Below, piece by piece: positions 15,997 to 24,307 of a stretch of DNA of 64,000 nt; within the stretch, counting starts at the first letter, position 1, and the number at the start of each line of letters is the position of its first letter. The DNA comes from Methylophilus sp. Leaf416 (lineage in GTDB: Bacteria > Pseudomonadota > Gammaproteobacteria > Burkholderiales > Methylophilaceae). Both the position numbers and the translations under genes were made by a program. The notes under the pieces are model-generated. The model ran no database searches. It was not told the DNA's origin and saw only the letters and a list, made by a program, of their open reading frames with translations. The stretch is taken from positions 186,322 to 250,321 of the forward strand of contig NZ_LMQS01000005.1 of the NCBI RefSeq assembly GCF_001424665.1, given 5' to 3'.

Positions 15997-17574
15997 ATGT
16001 CCAGGCAACGTGTGATTGCTTATGATTCAACCCTGCGCGATGGAGCACAAGCGCAGGGTGTTTCATTTTCAGTCGAGGATAAACTCAAAATCGTGCAACG
16101 CCTGGACAAGTTAGGCATAGGCTACATCGAAGCCGGCAACCCCGGTTCCAACCCAAAAGATTTAGAGTTTTTCGCACGCGTCGGCGAGCTGAATTTACAA
16201 CACGCCAAGATCATTGCGTTTGGCAGCACGCGCCGAATTGGGATTACAGCTGCCGAAGATAAAAACCTGCAGTCCCTGTTATCAGCCAATACCCAAGCGG
16301 TCGCTATTTTTGGCAAGAGTTGGGATTACCAGGTGACCGATATCCTGCGTACCACGCTGGAGGAAAACCTGGCGATGATAGGCGACACGATTGCCTTTCT
16401 CAAAGCGCAAAATAAAGAGATTGTGTTCGATGCCGAGCACTTCTACGATGGCTACAAAGCAAATCCCGAGTACGCATTGAATACCTTGCAGGCAGCGGCT
16501 GATGCCGGTGCGAATGTGTTGGCATTGTGCGATACCAATGGCGGGACATTTCCCAACGAGATTTTTGAAATCACCCAAACAGTTGTTACGCGTTTCCCCA
16601 GTTTAGAAATCGGTATTCATTGCCATAATGATTGCGAGATGGCAGTGGCAAATTCTGTCGCTGCGGTGCAAGCAGGTGCAGTGCAGGTACAAGGCACCAT
16701 CAATGGCATAGGTGAGCGTTGTGGCAATGCCAATCTGGTGTCCATCATTCCAAACGTGCAGCTGAAACTAGGGCGTGAATGCATTTCTTCAGCCCAGCTG
16801 GCTGAACTTACAGCCGCTGCGCGCTTTGTAAGCGAAGTCGCAAACGTCACTTTTAATGATAAAGCACCCTATGTCGGCCACGATGCTTTTTCTCACAAAG
16901 GCGGTATGCACATTGATGCTGTGAATAAAAACCCCAAGTCTTATGAGCATGTCAGCCCGCATATGGTCGGCAATGAACGCCATATTCTGGTGTCTGAGGT
17001 GGCAGGGCGCGGGGCGATCCTGAATAAACTGCAACAGATAGATCCGACCCTGACCAAAGAGTCTGATGAGGCTATCCAGATACTTGAACACCTGAAAGCA
17101 CTGGAGCATGAAGGCTACCAGTTTGAGAGTGCAGAAAGCTCATTTGATTTGCTGATGCAAAAGCTGCTGGGTAAGTTTCAACCGTTTTTCAGGTTGAAAC
17201 AATATAGTGTGTACATTCATGAACCATCGATAAATGGCATCAACTCTTCTGCTACCGTGCATATTTATGTAGATAACCAGGAAGCGGAAGTGACCGCTTA
17301 TGGTGATGGGCCGGTGTATGCACTGGATAAGGCGATGCGCAAAGCACTGGAACCTTTTTACCCCATCATCAAAGACATCAAACTGATAGATTATAAAGTA
17401 CGTGTGCTGGATTCGAACCTGGCCACGGCGGCTAAAGTGCGGGTCATGATCGAATCTACTGACCAGCAGACCAACTGGACCACGATAGGCGTCTCATCAG
17501 ACATTCTCGAAGCTTCGTGGTTGGCATTAAAAGATGCGATTGAATACAAGCTTTTCAAGACGAAAAAGGTGTAA
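15997..17574 (+). CDS. cimA: (R)-citramalate synthase, LeuA-like
   Basis: Condenses pyruvate and acetyl-CoA to citramalate, a route to 2-oxobutyrate and isoleucine without threonine deaminase. The N terminus reads AYDSTLRDGAQAQGVSFSVE, the form seen in CimA rather than LeuA. The TIM-barrel continues with GIHCHNDCEMAVANSVAAV and GTINGIGERCGNANL. A C-terminal LeuA-type allosteric domain covers about residues 390-525. Start at ATG 15997 is chosen because the alternative upstream start lies inside argG. It ends 12 bases before the convergent regulator gene. Confidence 0.88.
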   Translation: MSRQRVIAYDSTLRDGAQAQGVSFSVEDKLKIVQRLDKLGIGYIEAGNPGSNPKDLEFFARVGELNLQHAKIIAFGSTRRIGITAAEDKNLQSLLSANTQAVAIFGKSWDYQVTDILRTTLEENLAMIGDTIAFLKAQNKEIVFDAEHFYDGYKANPEYALNTLQAAADAGANVLALCDTNGGTFPNEIFEITQTVVTRFPSLEIGIHCHNDCEMAVANSVAAVQAGAVQVQGTINGIGERCGNANLVSIIPNVQLKLGRECISSAQLAELTAAARFVSEVANVTFNDKAPYVGHDAFSHKGGMHIDAVNKNPKSYEHVSPHMVGNERHILVSEVAGRGAILNKLQQIDPTLTKESDEAIQILEHLKALEHEGYQFESAESSFDLLMQKLLGKFQPFFRLKQYSVYIHEPSINGINSSATVHIYVDNQEAEVTAYGDGPVYALDKAMRKALEPFYPIIKDIKLIDYKVRVLDSNLATAAKVRVMIESTDQQTNWTTIGVSSDILEASWLALKDAIEYKLFKTKKV

Positions 17575-17586
17575 TTGCATTCATTG

Positions 17587-18372
17587 TTAGGTGGGTTGCA
17601 GTAACACCAGTTTAAGTTGCTCCTGTTCAACCAGTCTCAATGTCACTTGCTGAAACTGGATCAATCCTAAATCAGGATGCTGAAATTCACGTTTTCCGCC
17701 TTGTCTTTCCAGCACATCATGCTGTTTCCAGAAGCGGTCAAATTCAGCGCTGCTGGTACTGAGTTCATCCACCAGCTGTTTCACTTCCGGTTCTTCCAAC
17801 CGCGAACGGCAATCGGCCCTGAATTCGGCGACAAGGCGGCGACTACGCATCTCCCAGTTAACAACAAATTGCCTGGCGGCAGGATTGGCGAACACAAACC
17901 GCAGCAGGTTAGGGTGCTGACCTTCGGGCCATTGAATATCCAGCAATCCGCTAAACAGGTTGGTAGCGGCCTGATTCCAGGCCAGGATATCCCACGTGCG
18001 ACCCATGATGTAAGCGGGAACCTGTATCTGATTTAAGATACCCACTAATGTTTCAGGGGCGGTATCGACTTCGCTCTGATGCGCCTGCGGATCACGCCGG
18101 TCGGCCATATCAAATAAATAACTGCGCTCGGTTTTGCTGAGTTTTAAAGCAGTCGCTAGTCTGTCCAAGGCTTCTGACGACACATTGATTTCGCGTGCCT
18201 GTTCAATCCAGGTATACCAGGTGGCACTGATGCCCGCCAATTGCGCGACTTCTTCACGACGCAGGCCTTGTGTGCGGCGGCGAGAGCCTGAGGGAAAACC
18301 GAATTCTTCAGGACTGCCGCGCTGGCGCATAGCTTGCAGAAATTCAGCCAGTTCCTGACGTCTTGTATCCAT
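17587..18372 (-). CDS. XRE-family regulator with MmyB-like ligand domain
   Basis: DNA-binding regulator of 261 residues. An N-terminal helix-turn-helix covers about residues 30-75 (TQGLRREEVAQLAGISATWY, IEQAREINVSSEALDRLATA). The C-terminal 150 residues match the PAS-like MmyB ligand-binding domain (VGILNQIQVPAYIMGRTWDI, ARQFVVNWEMRSRRLVAEFR). Such proteins occur beside oxidoreductase or metabolic genes in many bacteria and their ligands are mostly unknown. It is divergent from leuC across 132 bases, so it may control itself and perhaps leuCDB, though that is only positional inference. Confidence 0.85.
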   Translation of the reverse strand: MDTRRQELAEFLQAMRQRGSPEEFGFPSGSRRRTQGLRREEVAQLAGISATWYTWIEQAREINVSSEALDRLATALKLSKTERSYLFDMADRRDPQAHQSEVDTAPETLVGILNQIQVPAYIMGRTWDILAWNQAATNLFSGLLDIQWPEGQHPNLLRFVFANPAARQFVVNWEMRSRRLVAEFRADCRSRLEEPEVKQLVDELSTSSAEFDRFWKQHDVLERQGGKREFQHPDLGLIQFQQVTLRLVEQEQLKLVLLQPT

Positions 18373-18398
18373 TTGATTTTATTATCCTATTAGTGTCA

Positions 18399-18408
18399 AT
18401 ACTAGTAT
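18399..18408. promoter_or_regulatory. Short palindrome upstream of the MmyB-like regulator (possible operator)
   Basis: ATACTAGTAT is a perfect 10-base palindrome 27 bases before the regulator start, beside a TAGTGTCAATACTAGTAT run in which TAGT recurs. It could be the regulator's own site. Its short length means chance is not excluded. Confidence 0.3.
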
Positions 18409-18419
18409 AAATCATCTTC

Positions 18420-18448
18420 TTGTAAGGGTATTAAAATTTAGGTATTCT
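18420..18448 (+). promoter_or_regulatory. Candidate sigma70 promoter of leuCDB
   Basis: TTGTAA (18420-18425) and TATTCT (18443-18448) are separated by 17 bases, about 55 bases before the leuC start. Each box matches the consensus in four positions. No leader peptide rich in leucine codons was seen between this site and leuC. Confidence 0.35.
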
Positions 18449-18504
18449 GCGCGTGTTTTATCAATTTATTAAGATTTGATAGCTTGGATTTGAAAGGAAC
18501 AGTC

Positions 18505-19911
18505 ATGGCAGGCAAAACGCTATACGACAAATTATGGGATTCACATGTGGTGCGTGAGGAACCAGACGGCACCTGTCTGATTTATATCGATCGCCATCTG
18601 GTGCATGAAGTCACCAGCCCGCAAGCCTTTGAAGGGCTCCGCATCGCTGGCCGTAAGCCATGGCGCAATTCATCCATCGTGGCTAACCCTGATCACAACA
18701 CGCCGACCAAAGATTGGGATAAAGGGATTGAAGACCCAATCTCGCGCCTGCAGGTGGAAACACTGGATAGCAATATCAAGGAATTTGGTGCCTTGGTGTA
18801 TTTTCCTTTCAAAAACAAGGATCAAGGCATTATCCATGTGATCGGGCCTGAGAACGGTACGACCCTGCCTGGTATGACAGTGGTGTGTGGCGATAGCCAT
18901 ACTTCAACCCATGGTGCATTTGGTGCGCTTGCACATGGCATAGGCACTTCTGAAGTTGAGCATGTGATGGCTACGCAAACACTGGTGGCTAAAAAGTCCA
19001 AACGCATGCTGGTGAAAGTGGATGGTCAGCTTGGTAAAGGCGTGACTGCTAAAGACGTTGCGCTGGCGATTATCGGCAAAATAGGTACCGCCGGCGGTAC
19101 TGGTTATGCGATTGAGTTTGGTGGCGAAGTCATCCGTGGTTTATCCATGGAAGGCCGTATGACGCTGTGTAATATGGCGATCGAAGCAGGTGCACGTGCC
19201 GGTATTGTGGCACCGGATGAGAAAACCGCTGCTTATCTTGAAGGCCGTCTGCATGCCCCCAAAGGTGAAAACTGGACCAGGGCGGTGGCGTACTGGAAAA
19301 CTCTGCAATCCGATGCAGATGCACAATATGATGCGGTAGTTGAACTGAAAGGTGCTGAAATCGCGCCACAAGTGACCTGGGGTACTTCGCCTGAACAAGT
19401 GTTGCCGATCGGATCGAATGTGCCGGATCCGCAACAGGAAGGCGATGCGACCAAGCGTACCAGTATCGAAAATGCCCTGAAGTACATGGGACTGGATGCC
19501 AATACACCGCTTGATCAAATTCGGCTGGATAAAATATTTATTGGATCCTGTACCAACTCACGTATTGAAGATCTGCGCGCTGCAGCCAGTGTTGCCAAAG
19601 GCAAAAAAGTTGCTGGCAATATCAAACTGGCGATGGTAGTGCCTGGTTCCGGCCAGGTGAAACGCCAGGCCGAGGCTGAAGGCCTGGACAAAGTATTTAT
19701 TGATGCAGGTTTTGAATGGCGTGAGCCAGGCTGTTCCATGTGCCTGGCTATGAATGCTGACCGCCTGGAGCCGGGTGAGCGCTGTGCTTCAACCTCTAAC
19801 CGTAACTTTGAAGGCCGTCAGGGCCCTGGTGGACGCACGCATCTGGTGAGCCCGGAAATGGCAGCAGCAGCTGCGATTGCCGGTCATTTCGTTGATGTGC
19901 GCAGCGTATAA
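18505..19911 (+). CDS. leuC: 3-isopropylmalate dehydratase large subunit
   Basis: With LeuD it isomerises 2- to 3-isopropylmalate in leucine synthesis, using a [4Fe-4S] cluster. Aconitase-family motifs [36 protein letters not shown] and [14 protein letters not shown] carry the three cluster cysteines. The start chosen at 18505 ([11 protein letters not shown], 468 residues) has GAAAGGAA upstream and matches family length; an upstream in-frame TTG adds seven residues. leuD follows after 13 bases (AAAGGAGAACACCCT), so the two are co-translated. Confidence 0.96.
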   Translation: MAGKTLYDKLWDSHVVREEPDGTCLIYIDRHLVHEVTSPQAFEGLRIAGRKPWRNSSIVANPDHNTPTKDWDKGIEDPISRLQVETLDSNIKEFGALVYFPFKNKDQGIIHVIGPENGTTLPGMTVVCGDSHTSTHGAFGALAHGIGTSEVEHVMATQTLVAKKSKRMLVKVDGQLGKGVTAKDVALAIIGKIGTAGGTGYAIEFGGEVIRGLSMEGRMTLCNMAIEAGARAGIVAPDEKTAAYLEGRLHAPKGENWTRAVAYWKTLQSDADAQYDAVVELKGAEIAPQVTWGTSPEQVLPIGSNVPDPQQEGDATKRTSIENALKYMGLDANTPLDQIRLDKIFIGSCTNSRIEDLRAAASVAKGKKVAGNIKLAMVVPGSGQVKRQAEAEGLDKVFIDAGFEWREPGCSMCLAMNADRLEPGERCASTSNRNFEGRQGPGGRTHLVSPEMAAAAAIAGHFVDVRSV

Positions 19912-19924
19912 AGGAGAACACCCT

Positions 19925-20563
19925 ATGAAAGCATTTACCACTATTAACGGCCTGGTTTGTCCTCTGGATCGCGCAAACGTCGATACTGATGCGATTATTC
20001 CAAAGCAATTCCTGAAATCCATCAAACGTTCAGGCTTTGGCCCGTACTTGTTCGATGAATGGCGTTATACCAACTATGGCGAACCTGGCATGGATTGCAG
20101 CACACGTCCTTTGAATAAGGATTTCGTGCTCAACCAGCCGCGCTATCAAGGTGCGCAAGTATTGCTGGCGCGTGATAATTTCGGTTGTGGCTCATCACGT
20201 GAGCATGCGCCATGGGCGATTGAAGACCAGGGTTTCCGCGTGATTATTGCGCCTAGTTTTGCCGATATCTTCTTTAATAACTGTTTCAAAAACGGTATCT
20301 TGCCGATAGTCGCTTCAGCCGAACAAGTAGATATCCTGTTCAAAGAGTGCCTGGCAAATGAGGGTTACTCGCTGAACGTCGATCTGGTTTCACAAACGGT
20401 GACTACGCCTTCAGGTCAGTCATTCAGCTTTGAGATCACCCCGACCCGTAAGCACAACCTGCTGAATGGCCTCGATGAAATCGGCCTGACCTTGCAGCAT
20501 GCGGATGAGATCAAGGCATTTGAGATCAAACATAAAGCCGCCCAACCCTGGCTATTCGCCTAA
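19925..20563 (+). CDS. leuD: 3-isopropylmalate dehydratase small subunit
   Basis: Swivel-domain partner of LeuC. The 212-residue protein has [20 protein letters not shown] near the N terminus, and the substrate loop [15 protein letters not shown], followed by [19 protein letters not shown]. The ATG at 19925 follows a perfect AAAGGAG. leuB follows after 156 bases containing a REP-like palindrome. Confidence 0.96.
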   Translation: MKAFTTINGLVCPLDRANVDTDAIIPKQFLKSIKRSGFGPYLFDEWRYTNYGEPGMDCSTRPLNKDFVLNQPRYQGAQVLLARDNFGCGSSREHAPWAIEDQGFRVIIAPSFADIFFNNCFKNGILPIVASAEQVDILFKECLANEGYSLNVDLVSQTVTTPSGQSFSFEITPTRKHNLLNGLDEIGLTLQHADEIKAFEIKHKAAQPWLFA

Positions 20564-20584
20564 AACCTGCTGCGCACTTTATCT

Positions 20585-20690
20585 TCTGCGTTGCGCGGTG
20601 CTCTGAAACTCGCCGTACTTATCGTACTGTCTCATTTCATGCGCGCCGTGCGCCTTGAATATAAAGCGCTCGCGACGGTTTGCGGTCTGA
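20585..20690 (+). repeat. REP-like intergenic palindrome, copy 1 (leuD-leuB)
   Basis: An imperfect inverted repeat centred on CGTACTTATCGTACTG. Its arms include GCGCGGTG on the left and CGCGCCGTGCGCC on the right. It shares its core and overall design with the element at 22220-22287. It lies in a spacer between co-directional genes, as REP/PU-type elements do, and may stabilise or attenuate the leu transcript. Confidence 0.55.
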
Positions 20691-20719
20691 AAATTTTTAA
20701 AAAAAGGAATTCTTTAAAA

Positions 20720-21790
20720 ATGGCATTAAATATTGCAGTTTTACCCGGTGACGGCATCGGCCCTGAAATCGTTGCACAAGCCTTGCGCGTGCTGGAAGTA
20801 TTGAAAAAAGACGGCCTGGACATGACTTTCACTGAGGCTCCTTTGGGCGGTCAGGCTTATGACCAGTACGGTCACCCATACCCTGAATTTACGCAGAAAA
20901 TCTGTAGGGCTGCGGATGCCGTGTTGCTGGGCGCTGTTGGTGGCCCGCAGTATGACACTTTAGACCGCCCATTGCGTCCTGAGCGCGGATTACTGGCTAT
21001 TCGTAAAGACTTGGGTTTGTTTGCCAATCTGCGTCCGGCTGTGCTATTCCCTGAGCTGGCGAATGCGTCAACCTTGAAACCGGAAGTAGTTGCCGGCCTT
21101 GATATCATGATCGTGCGTGAATTGACCGGTGATGTCTATTTCGGCCAGCCACGTGGCATTCGGACTAATGAAGAAGGCGTGCGTGAAGGTTTCAACACCA
21201 TGATCTACAGCGAGCCGGAAGTGCGTCGCATTGCGCATGTGGCGTTTGAAATCGCCATGAAACGCGGGAAAAAACTGTGTTCAGTAGACAAGGCTAACGT
21301 ACTAGAAACTACTGAATTCTGGAAAGAGATTGTGATTGATGTCGCGAAAGAGTATCCGGAAGTGGAATTGAGCCATATGTACGTGGATAACGCAGCCATG
21401 CAGTTGATCCGCAATCCTAAACAGTTTGATGTGATGGTGACGGGCAATATCTTTGGCGATATCTTGTCAGATGAAGCTTCCATGCTGACTGGCTCGATTG
21501 GCATGCTGGCGTCTGCTTCGCTGAATGAGAGCAAGCAGGGCTTGTACGAGCCATCACACGGTTCTGCGCCGGATATCGCTGGTAAAAACCTGGCGAACCC
21601 GATTGCGACTATTTTGTCTGCGGCCATGATGTTGCGTTACAGCTTTGATAACGAAGCTGCGGCGACCCGCATTGAAAACGCAGTGAAGAAAGTGTTGGCA
21701 GCAGGCTACCGTACCGGTGACATCTATGAAGAGGGCACCAAGCGTGTTTCCTGTTCTGAAATGGGTGATCAGATCGTGGCTGCGATGTAA
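20720..21790 (+). CDS. leuB: 3-isopropylmalate dehydrogenase
   Basis: NAD-dependent oxidative decarboxylation of 3-isopropylmalate to 2-oxoisocaproate. The 356-residue protein starts [20 protein letters not shown], with [33 protein letters not shown], the metal/substrate segment [20 protein letters not shown], and [20 protein letters not shown]. The start at 20720 has AAAAAGGAATTC upstream; the open frame to the left runs through the palindrome and is not coding. Confidence 0.97.
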   Translation: MALNIAVLPGDGIGPEIVAQALRVLEVLKKDGLDMTFTEAPLGGQAYDQYGHPYPEFTQKICRAADAVLLGAVGGPQYDTLDRPLRPERGLLAIRKDLGLFANLRPAVLFPELANASTLKPEVVAGLDIMIVRELTGDVYFGQPRGIRTNEEGVREGFNTMIYSEPEVRRIAHVAFEIAMKRGKKLCSVDKANVLETTEFWKEIVIDVAKEYPEVELSHMYVDNAAMQLIRNPKQFDVMVTGNIFGDILSDEASMLTGSIGMLASASLNESKQGLYEPSHGSAPDIAGKNLANPIATILSAAMMLRYSFDNEAAATRIENAVKKVLAAGYRTGDIYEEGTKRVSCSEMGDQIVAAM

Positions 21791-21797
21791 ACGGGCA

Positions 21798-21835
21798 GAG
21801 CGCGCCTTGCATTGCATCGCGCTCGCTCAGTTTTC
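21798..21835 (+). terminator. Possible terminator after leuB
   Basis: A 7-bp stem GAGCGCG/CGCGCTC closes a 13-base loop, with GTTTTC shortly after. It is the only stop signal visible before ppnP. Confidence 0.4.
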
Positions 21836-21893
21836 AGGTGTGATATAGTCGCGCTTTTATTGGCGACACATTGAAATTAATCAGGAATTTAAA

Positions 21894-22205
21894 ATGGCAC
21901 AATTTGATAATGTCAGCGTTAAAAAGAAAGCAAACGTTTATTTTGATGGCAAGTGTGTGAGCCACACTGTGCTGTTTCCGAACGGTACACGCTGTACCGT
22001 GGGTGTAATTTTCCCGAGCACTTTGACCTTCAATACCGGCTCGCCAGAATTGATGGAAATTAATGATGGTGTCTGTAAAGTGCGCTTGAAAGATGAAGAA
22101 AACTGGACCACTTATAAAGCAGGTGAGAAATTCACTGTGGCGGGTAATTCGTCTTTTGATATTGAAGTGTTAGAGACTGTAGACTACGTTTGCCATTTCG
22201 AATAA
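21894..22205 (+). CDS. ppnP: Pyrimidine/purine nucleoside phosphorylase PpnP (DUF1255)
   Basis: Small cupin-like enzyme (YaiE family) that phosphorolyses several nucleosides. The 103-residue sequence aligns over its whole length with the family: [55 protein letters not shown] and a C-terminal DYVCHFE. The ATG follows CAGGAATTTAAA. It is followed by the second REP-like palindrome and yajQ, and has no functional link to its neighbours that I can see. Confidence 0.92.
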   Translation: MAQFDNVSVKKKANVYFDGKCVSHTVLFPNGTRCTVGVIFPSTLTFNTGSPELMEINDGVCKVRLKDEENWTTYKAGEKFTVAGNSSFDIEVLETVDYVCHFE

Positions 22206-22219
22206 TTGTGTGATTGCTC

Positions 22220-22287
22220 GGCAGAGCGGTGTTGTTAGCGCTTGTCGTACTTAATGTACTGCCTGCGCGCTAACGCCTTGCTCTGCC
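22220..22287 (+). repeat. REP-like intergenic palindrome, copy 2 (ppnP-yajQ)
   Basis: A 68-base near-palindrome. Outer arms GGCAGAGC (22220-22227) and GCTCTGCC (22280-22287) pair perfectly. Inner arms GGTGTTGTTAGCGC and GCGCTAACGCC pair with a 3-base bulge. The tip is GTAC TTAAT GTAC. There is no T-run, so it is more a stable mRNA hairpin or REP unit than a terminator. Core similarity to the leuD-leuB element marks them as one family. Confidence 0.7.
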
Positions 22288-22309
22288 ATCGCTTGAAAGG
22301 TTTTCAAAG

Positions 22310-22804
22310 ATGCCCAGTTTTGATATTACTTCTGAAGTTGATATGGTCAACTTAAAAAACTCGATTGATGCTTCAATTAAACAGATCACCAATCGTTACG
22401 ATTTCAAAGGTACATCTGCCAAAGTCGAATTTAACGAAAAAGACAAGGTCATTACCTTGTTTGGTGACAATGATTTTCAACTGGACCAGATAAAAGATAT
22501 TTTGCTTCCAGCAATGGAAAAGAAAGAACCGGAGTCTTCCAAGCGACTTGAACACAAGGACGTACAAAAAGTCTCAGGTAACAAGGTGAAACAGGATCTG
22601 CGCGTGCAAGATGGTATTGATAGCGACTTAGCCAAGAAAATCACCAAGCTGATCAAAGACAGCGGAATGAAAGTGCAAGCCACTATTCAAGGCGATACAG
22701 TGCGGGTTAATGGTGCTAAGCGCGATTTATTGCAGGATGCCATTGCGTATGTTAAAAAGAGTGTGACGGATTTTCCGTTGAAGTTTGGTAATTTCAGAGA
22801 TTAA
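22310..22804 (+). CDS. yajQ: YajQ-family nucleotide-binding protein
   Basis: A 164-residue cytoplasmic protein with two RNA-recognition-like folds; family members bind nucleic acid or cyclic di-GMP (Xanthomonas YajQ). Full-length match: MPSFDITSEVDMVNLKNSID, NRYDFKGTSAKVEFNEKD, VKQDLRVQDGIDSDLAKKI and FPLKFGNFRD at the end. The start has GAAAGGTTTTCAAAG upstream. Its biochemical role here is open. Confidence 0.93.
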   Translation: MPSFDITSEVDMVNLKNSIDASIKQITNRYDFKGTSAKVEFNEKDKVITLFGDNDFQLDQIKDILLPAMEKKEPESSKRLEHKDVQKVSGNKVKQDLRVQDGIDSDLAKKITKLIKDSGMKVQATIQGDTVRVNGAKRDLLQDAIAYVKKSVTDFPLKFGNFRD

Positions 22805-22821
22805 TTTTAAGGAGAAAATAA

Positions 22822-22944
22822 ATGAAAATGTTAATGATGCTATTGGTTGTGACGATGGTGTTGGCAGGTTGCAATACCATGAACGGTGTGGGCAAGGATA
22901 TGGAAAAAGCTGGTGAAGCTGTGCAGAAAAAGGCCTCCGAATAA
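22822..22944 (+). CDS. Entericidin-like small lipoprotein
   Basis: A 40-residue protein starting MKMLMMLLVVTMVLAGC, so Cys17 is the lipidation site. The mature tail NTMNGVGKDMEKAGEAVQKK is the typical EcnA/EcnB pattern of a short amphipathic helix. TAAGGAGAAAATAA before the ATG is an excellent ribosome-binding site. It lies 17 bases after yajQ. Entericidins form toxin/antidote-like pairs in enterics, but single copies such as this are common in betaproteobacteria and their role is unclear. Confidence 0.85.
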   Translation: MKMLMMLLVVTMVLAGCNTMNGVGKDMEKAGEAVQKKASE

Positions 22945-22985
22945 TGTTTTGATGCTGGGATGACCGGCGAGAATAACGAGATCAC

Positions 22986-24098
22986 ATGTTAAAAGTAGGG
23001 TTTGTAGGTTGGCGCGGTATGGTGGGCTCTGTGCTCATGCAACGCATGGTGCAAGAGAGCGATTTTGCAGATATTGATCCGCAGTTTTTCACTACATCAC
23101 AAACGGGTGGAGCTGCTCCCAAGGTTGGCAAGGATTCGCCTGCGCTAAAAGATGCCAAGGATATTGCTGAACTGAGCAAGATGGATGCGATTGTGTCTTG
23201 CCAGGGCGGTGATTACACCAGCGAGATTTTTCCGCAGTTGCGGAGTAGTGGCTGGAATGGTCACTGGATTGATGCCGCTTCTACTTTGCGTATGGAAAAA
23301 GATGCAGTGGTGATTCTTGACCCGGTCAATATGCATGTGATCAAGGATGCATTGAGCCAGGGCGGCAAAAACTGGATTGGTGGTAACTGTACGGTTTCCC
23401 TGATGCTGATGGCTTTGAACGGTCTGTTCAAGGCGGATCTGGTGGAATGGGCCACTTCGATGACTTATCAGGCAGCTTCAGGTGCCGGTGCGCAAAACAT
23501 GCGTGAGTTGATTTCACAAATGGGCGTGATTCATGCATCAGCGGCGAATCTGTTGGGCGATCCTGCTTCTGCGATTCTTGAGATTGATAAAACTGTAGCC
23601 GATACTATTCGGAGCGCTGATTTACCTATTTCTAATTTTGGCGTGCCTTTGGCTGGTAGCCTGATCCCGTGGATTGATAAGGATCTGGGTAACGGCCAAA
23701 GCAAGGAGGAATGGAAGGGCGGTGTAGAGACCAACAAGATTCTGGGCCGTGAAGCCAACCCGATTGTGATTGATGGTCTGTGCGTGCGCATTGGTGCAAT
23801 GCGTTGCCATTCACAAGCCTTAACCCTGAAGTTGCGCCAGGATCTGCCGCTGGATGAAATCAACCAGATGCTGGCAGAAGCCAACCAGTGGGCCAAAGTG
23901 ATTCCTAATGAGCGCGAAGTCAGCATGCGTGAATTAACGCCAGCGGCCGTGACGGGTACGTTAACAACCCCGGTTGGCCGTTTGCGCAAGCTGGCCATGG
24001 GTGGCGAATACCTGTCAGCTTTTACCGTTGGCGACCAGTTACTCTGGGGTGCAGCAGAACCTCTGCGTCGTATGTTACGTATTCTGGTTGAAGCTTAA
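22986..24098 (+). CDS. asd: Aspartate-semialdehyde dehydrogenase
   Basis: NADPH-dependent reduction of aspartyl phosphate to aspartate semialdehyde, the branch to lysine, diaminopimelate, methionine and threonine. Nucleotide-binding start [19 protein letters not shown], active-site Cys135 in [16 protein letters not shown], and the later [14 protein letters not shown] with the catalytic His. Length, 370 residues, is that of the proteobacterial type. It ends at a strong terminator. Confidence 0.96.
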   Translation: MLKVGFVGWRGMVGSVLMQRMVQESDFADIDPQFFTTSQTGGAAPKVGKDSPALKDAKDIAELSKMDAIVSCQGGDYTSEIFPQLRSSGWNGHWIDAASTLRMEKDAVVILDPVNMHVIKDALSQGGKNWIGGNCTVSLMLMALNGLFKADLVEWATSMTYQAASGAGAQNMRELISQMGVIHASAANLLGDPASAILEIDKTVADTIRSADLPISNFGVPLAGSLIPWIDKDLGNGQSKEEWKGGVETNKILGREANPIVIDGLCVRIGAMRCHSQALTLKLRQDLPLDEINQMLAEANQWAKVIPNEREVSMRELTPAAVTGTLTTPVGRLRKLAMGGEYLSAFTVGDQLLWGAAEPLRRMLRILVEA

Positions 24099-24115
24099 GT
24101 AATTAATTAAATTGC

Positions 24116-24170
24116 AGCCCGTAAAGCCATGATTTGTTAATAAAATCATGGTCTTTTCGGGCTTTTGTTT
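24116..24170 (+). terminator. Intrinsic terminator after asd
   Basis: Outer arms AGCCCG/CGGGCT enclose an inner stem CCATGATTT/AAATCATGG; TTTTGTTTTG follows. Confidence 0.75.
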
Positions 24171-24307
24171 TGCATGCATTCAGGTTTAATGGATGATAGA
24201 GTCCAAGCAAGGTAAGTTTGTGGCAAGCAGGGTGGCAATTGGCGTGCTTGCGTGGCTTACTGATTGATGCTATGTTGACAATCGCCATGAATGACAAGGG
24301 TTAAACG

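Noticed and set aside
18373-18504. Leucine attenuator leader peptide before leuCDB
   Set aside because: No short frame rich in leucine codons and no terminator/antiterminator pair is present in the leuC leader.
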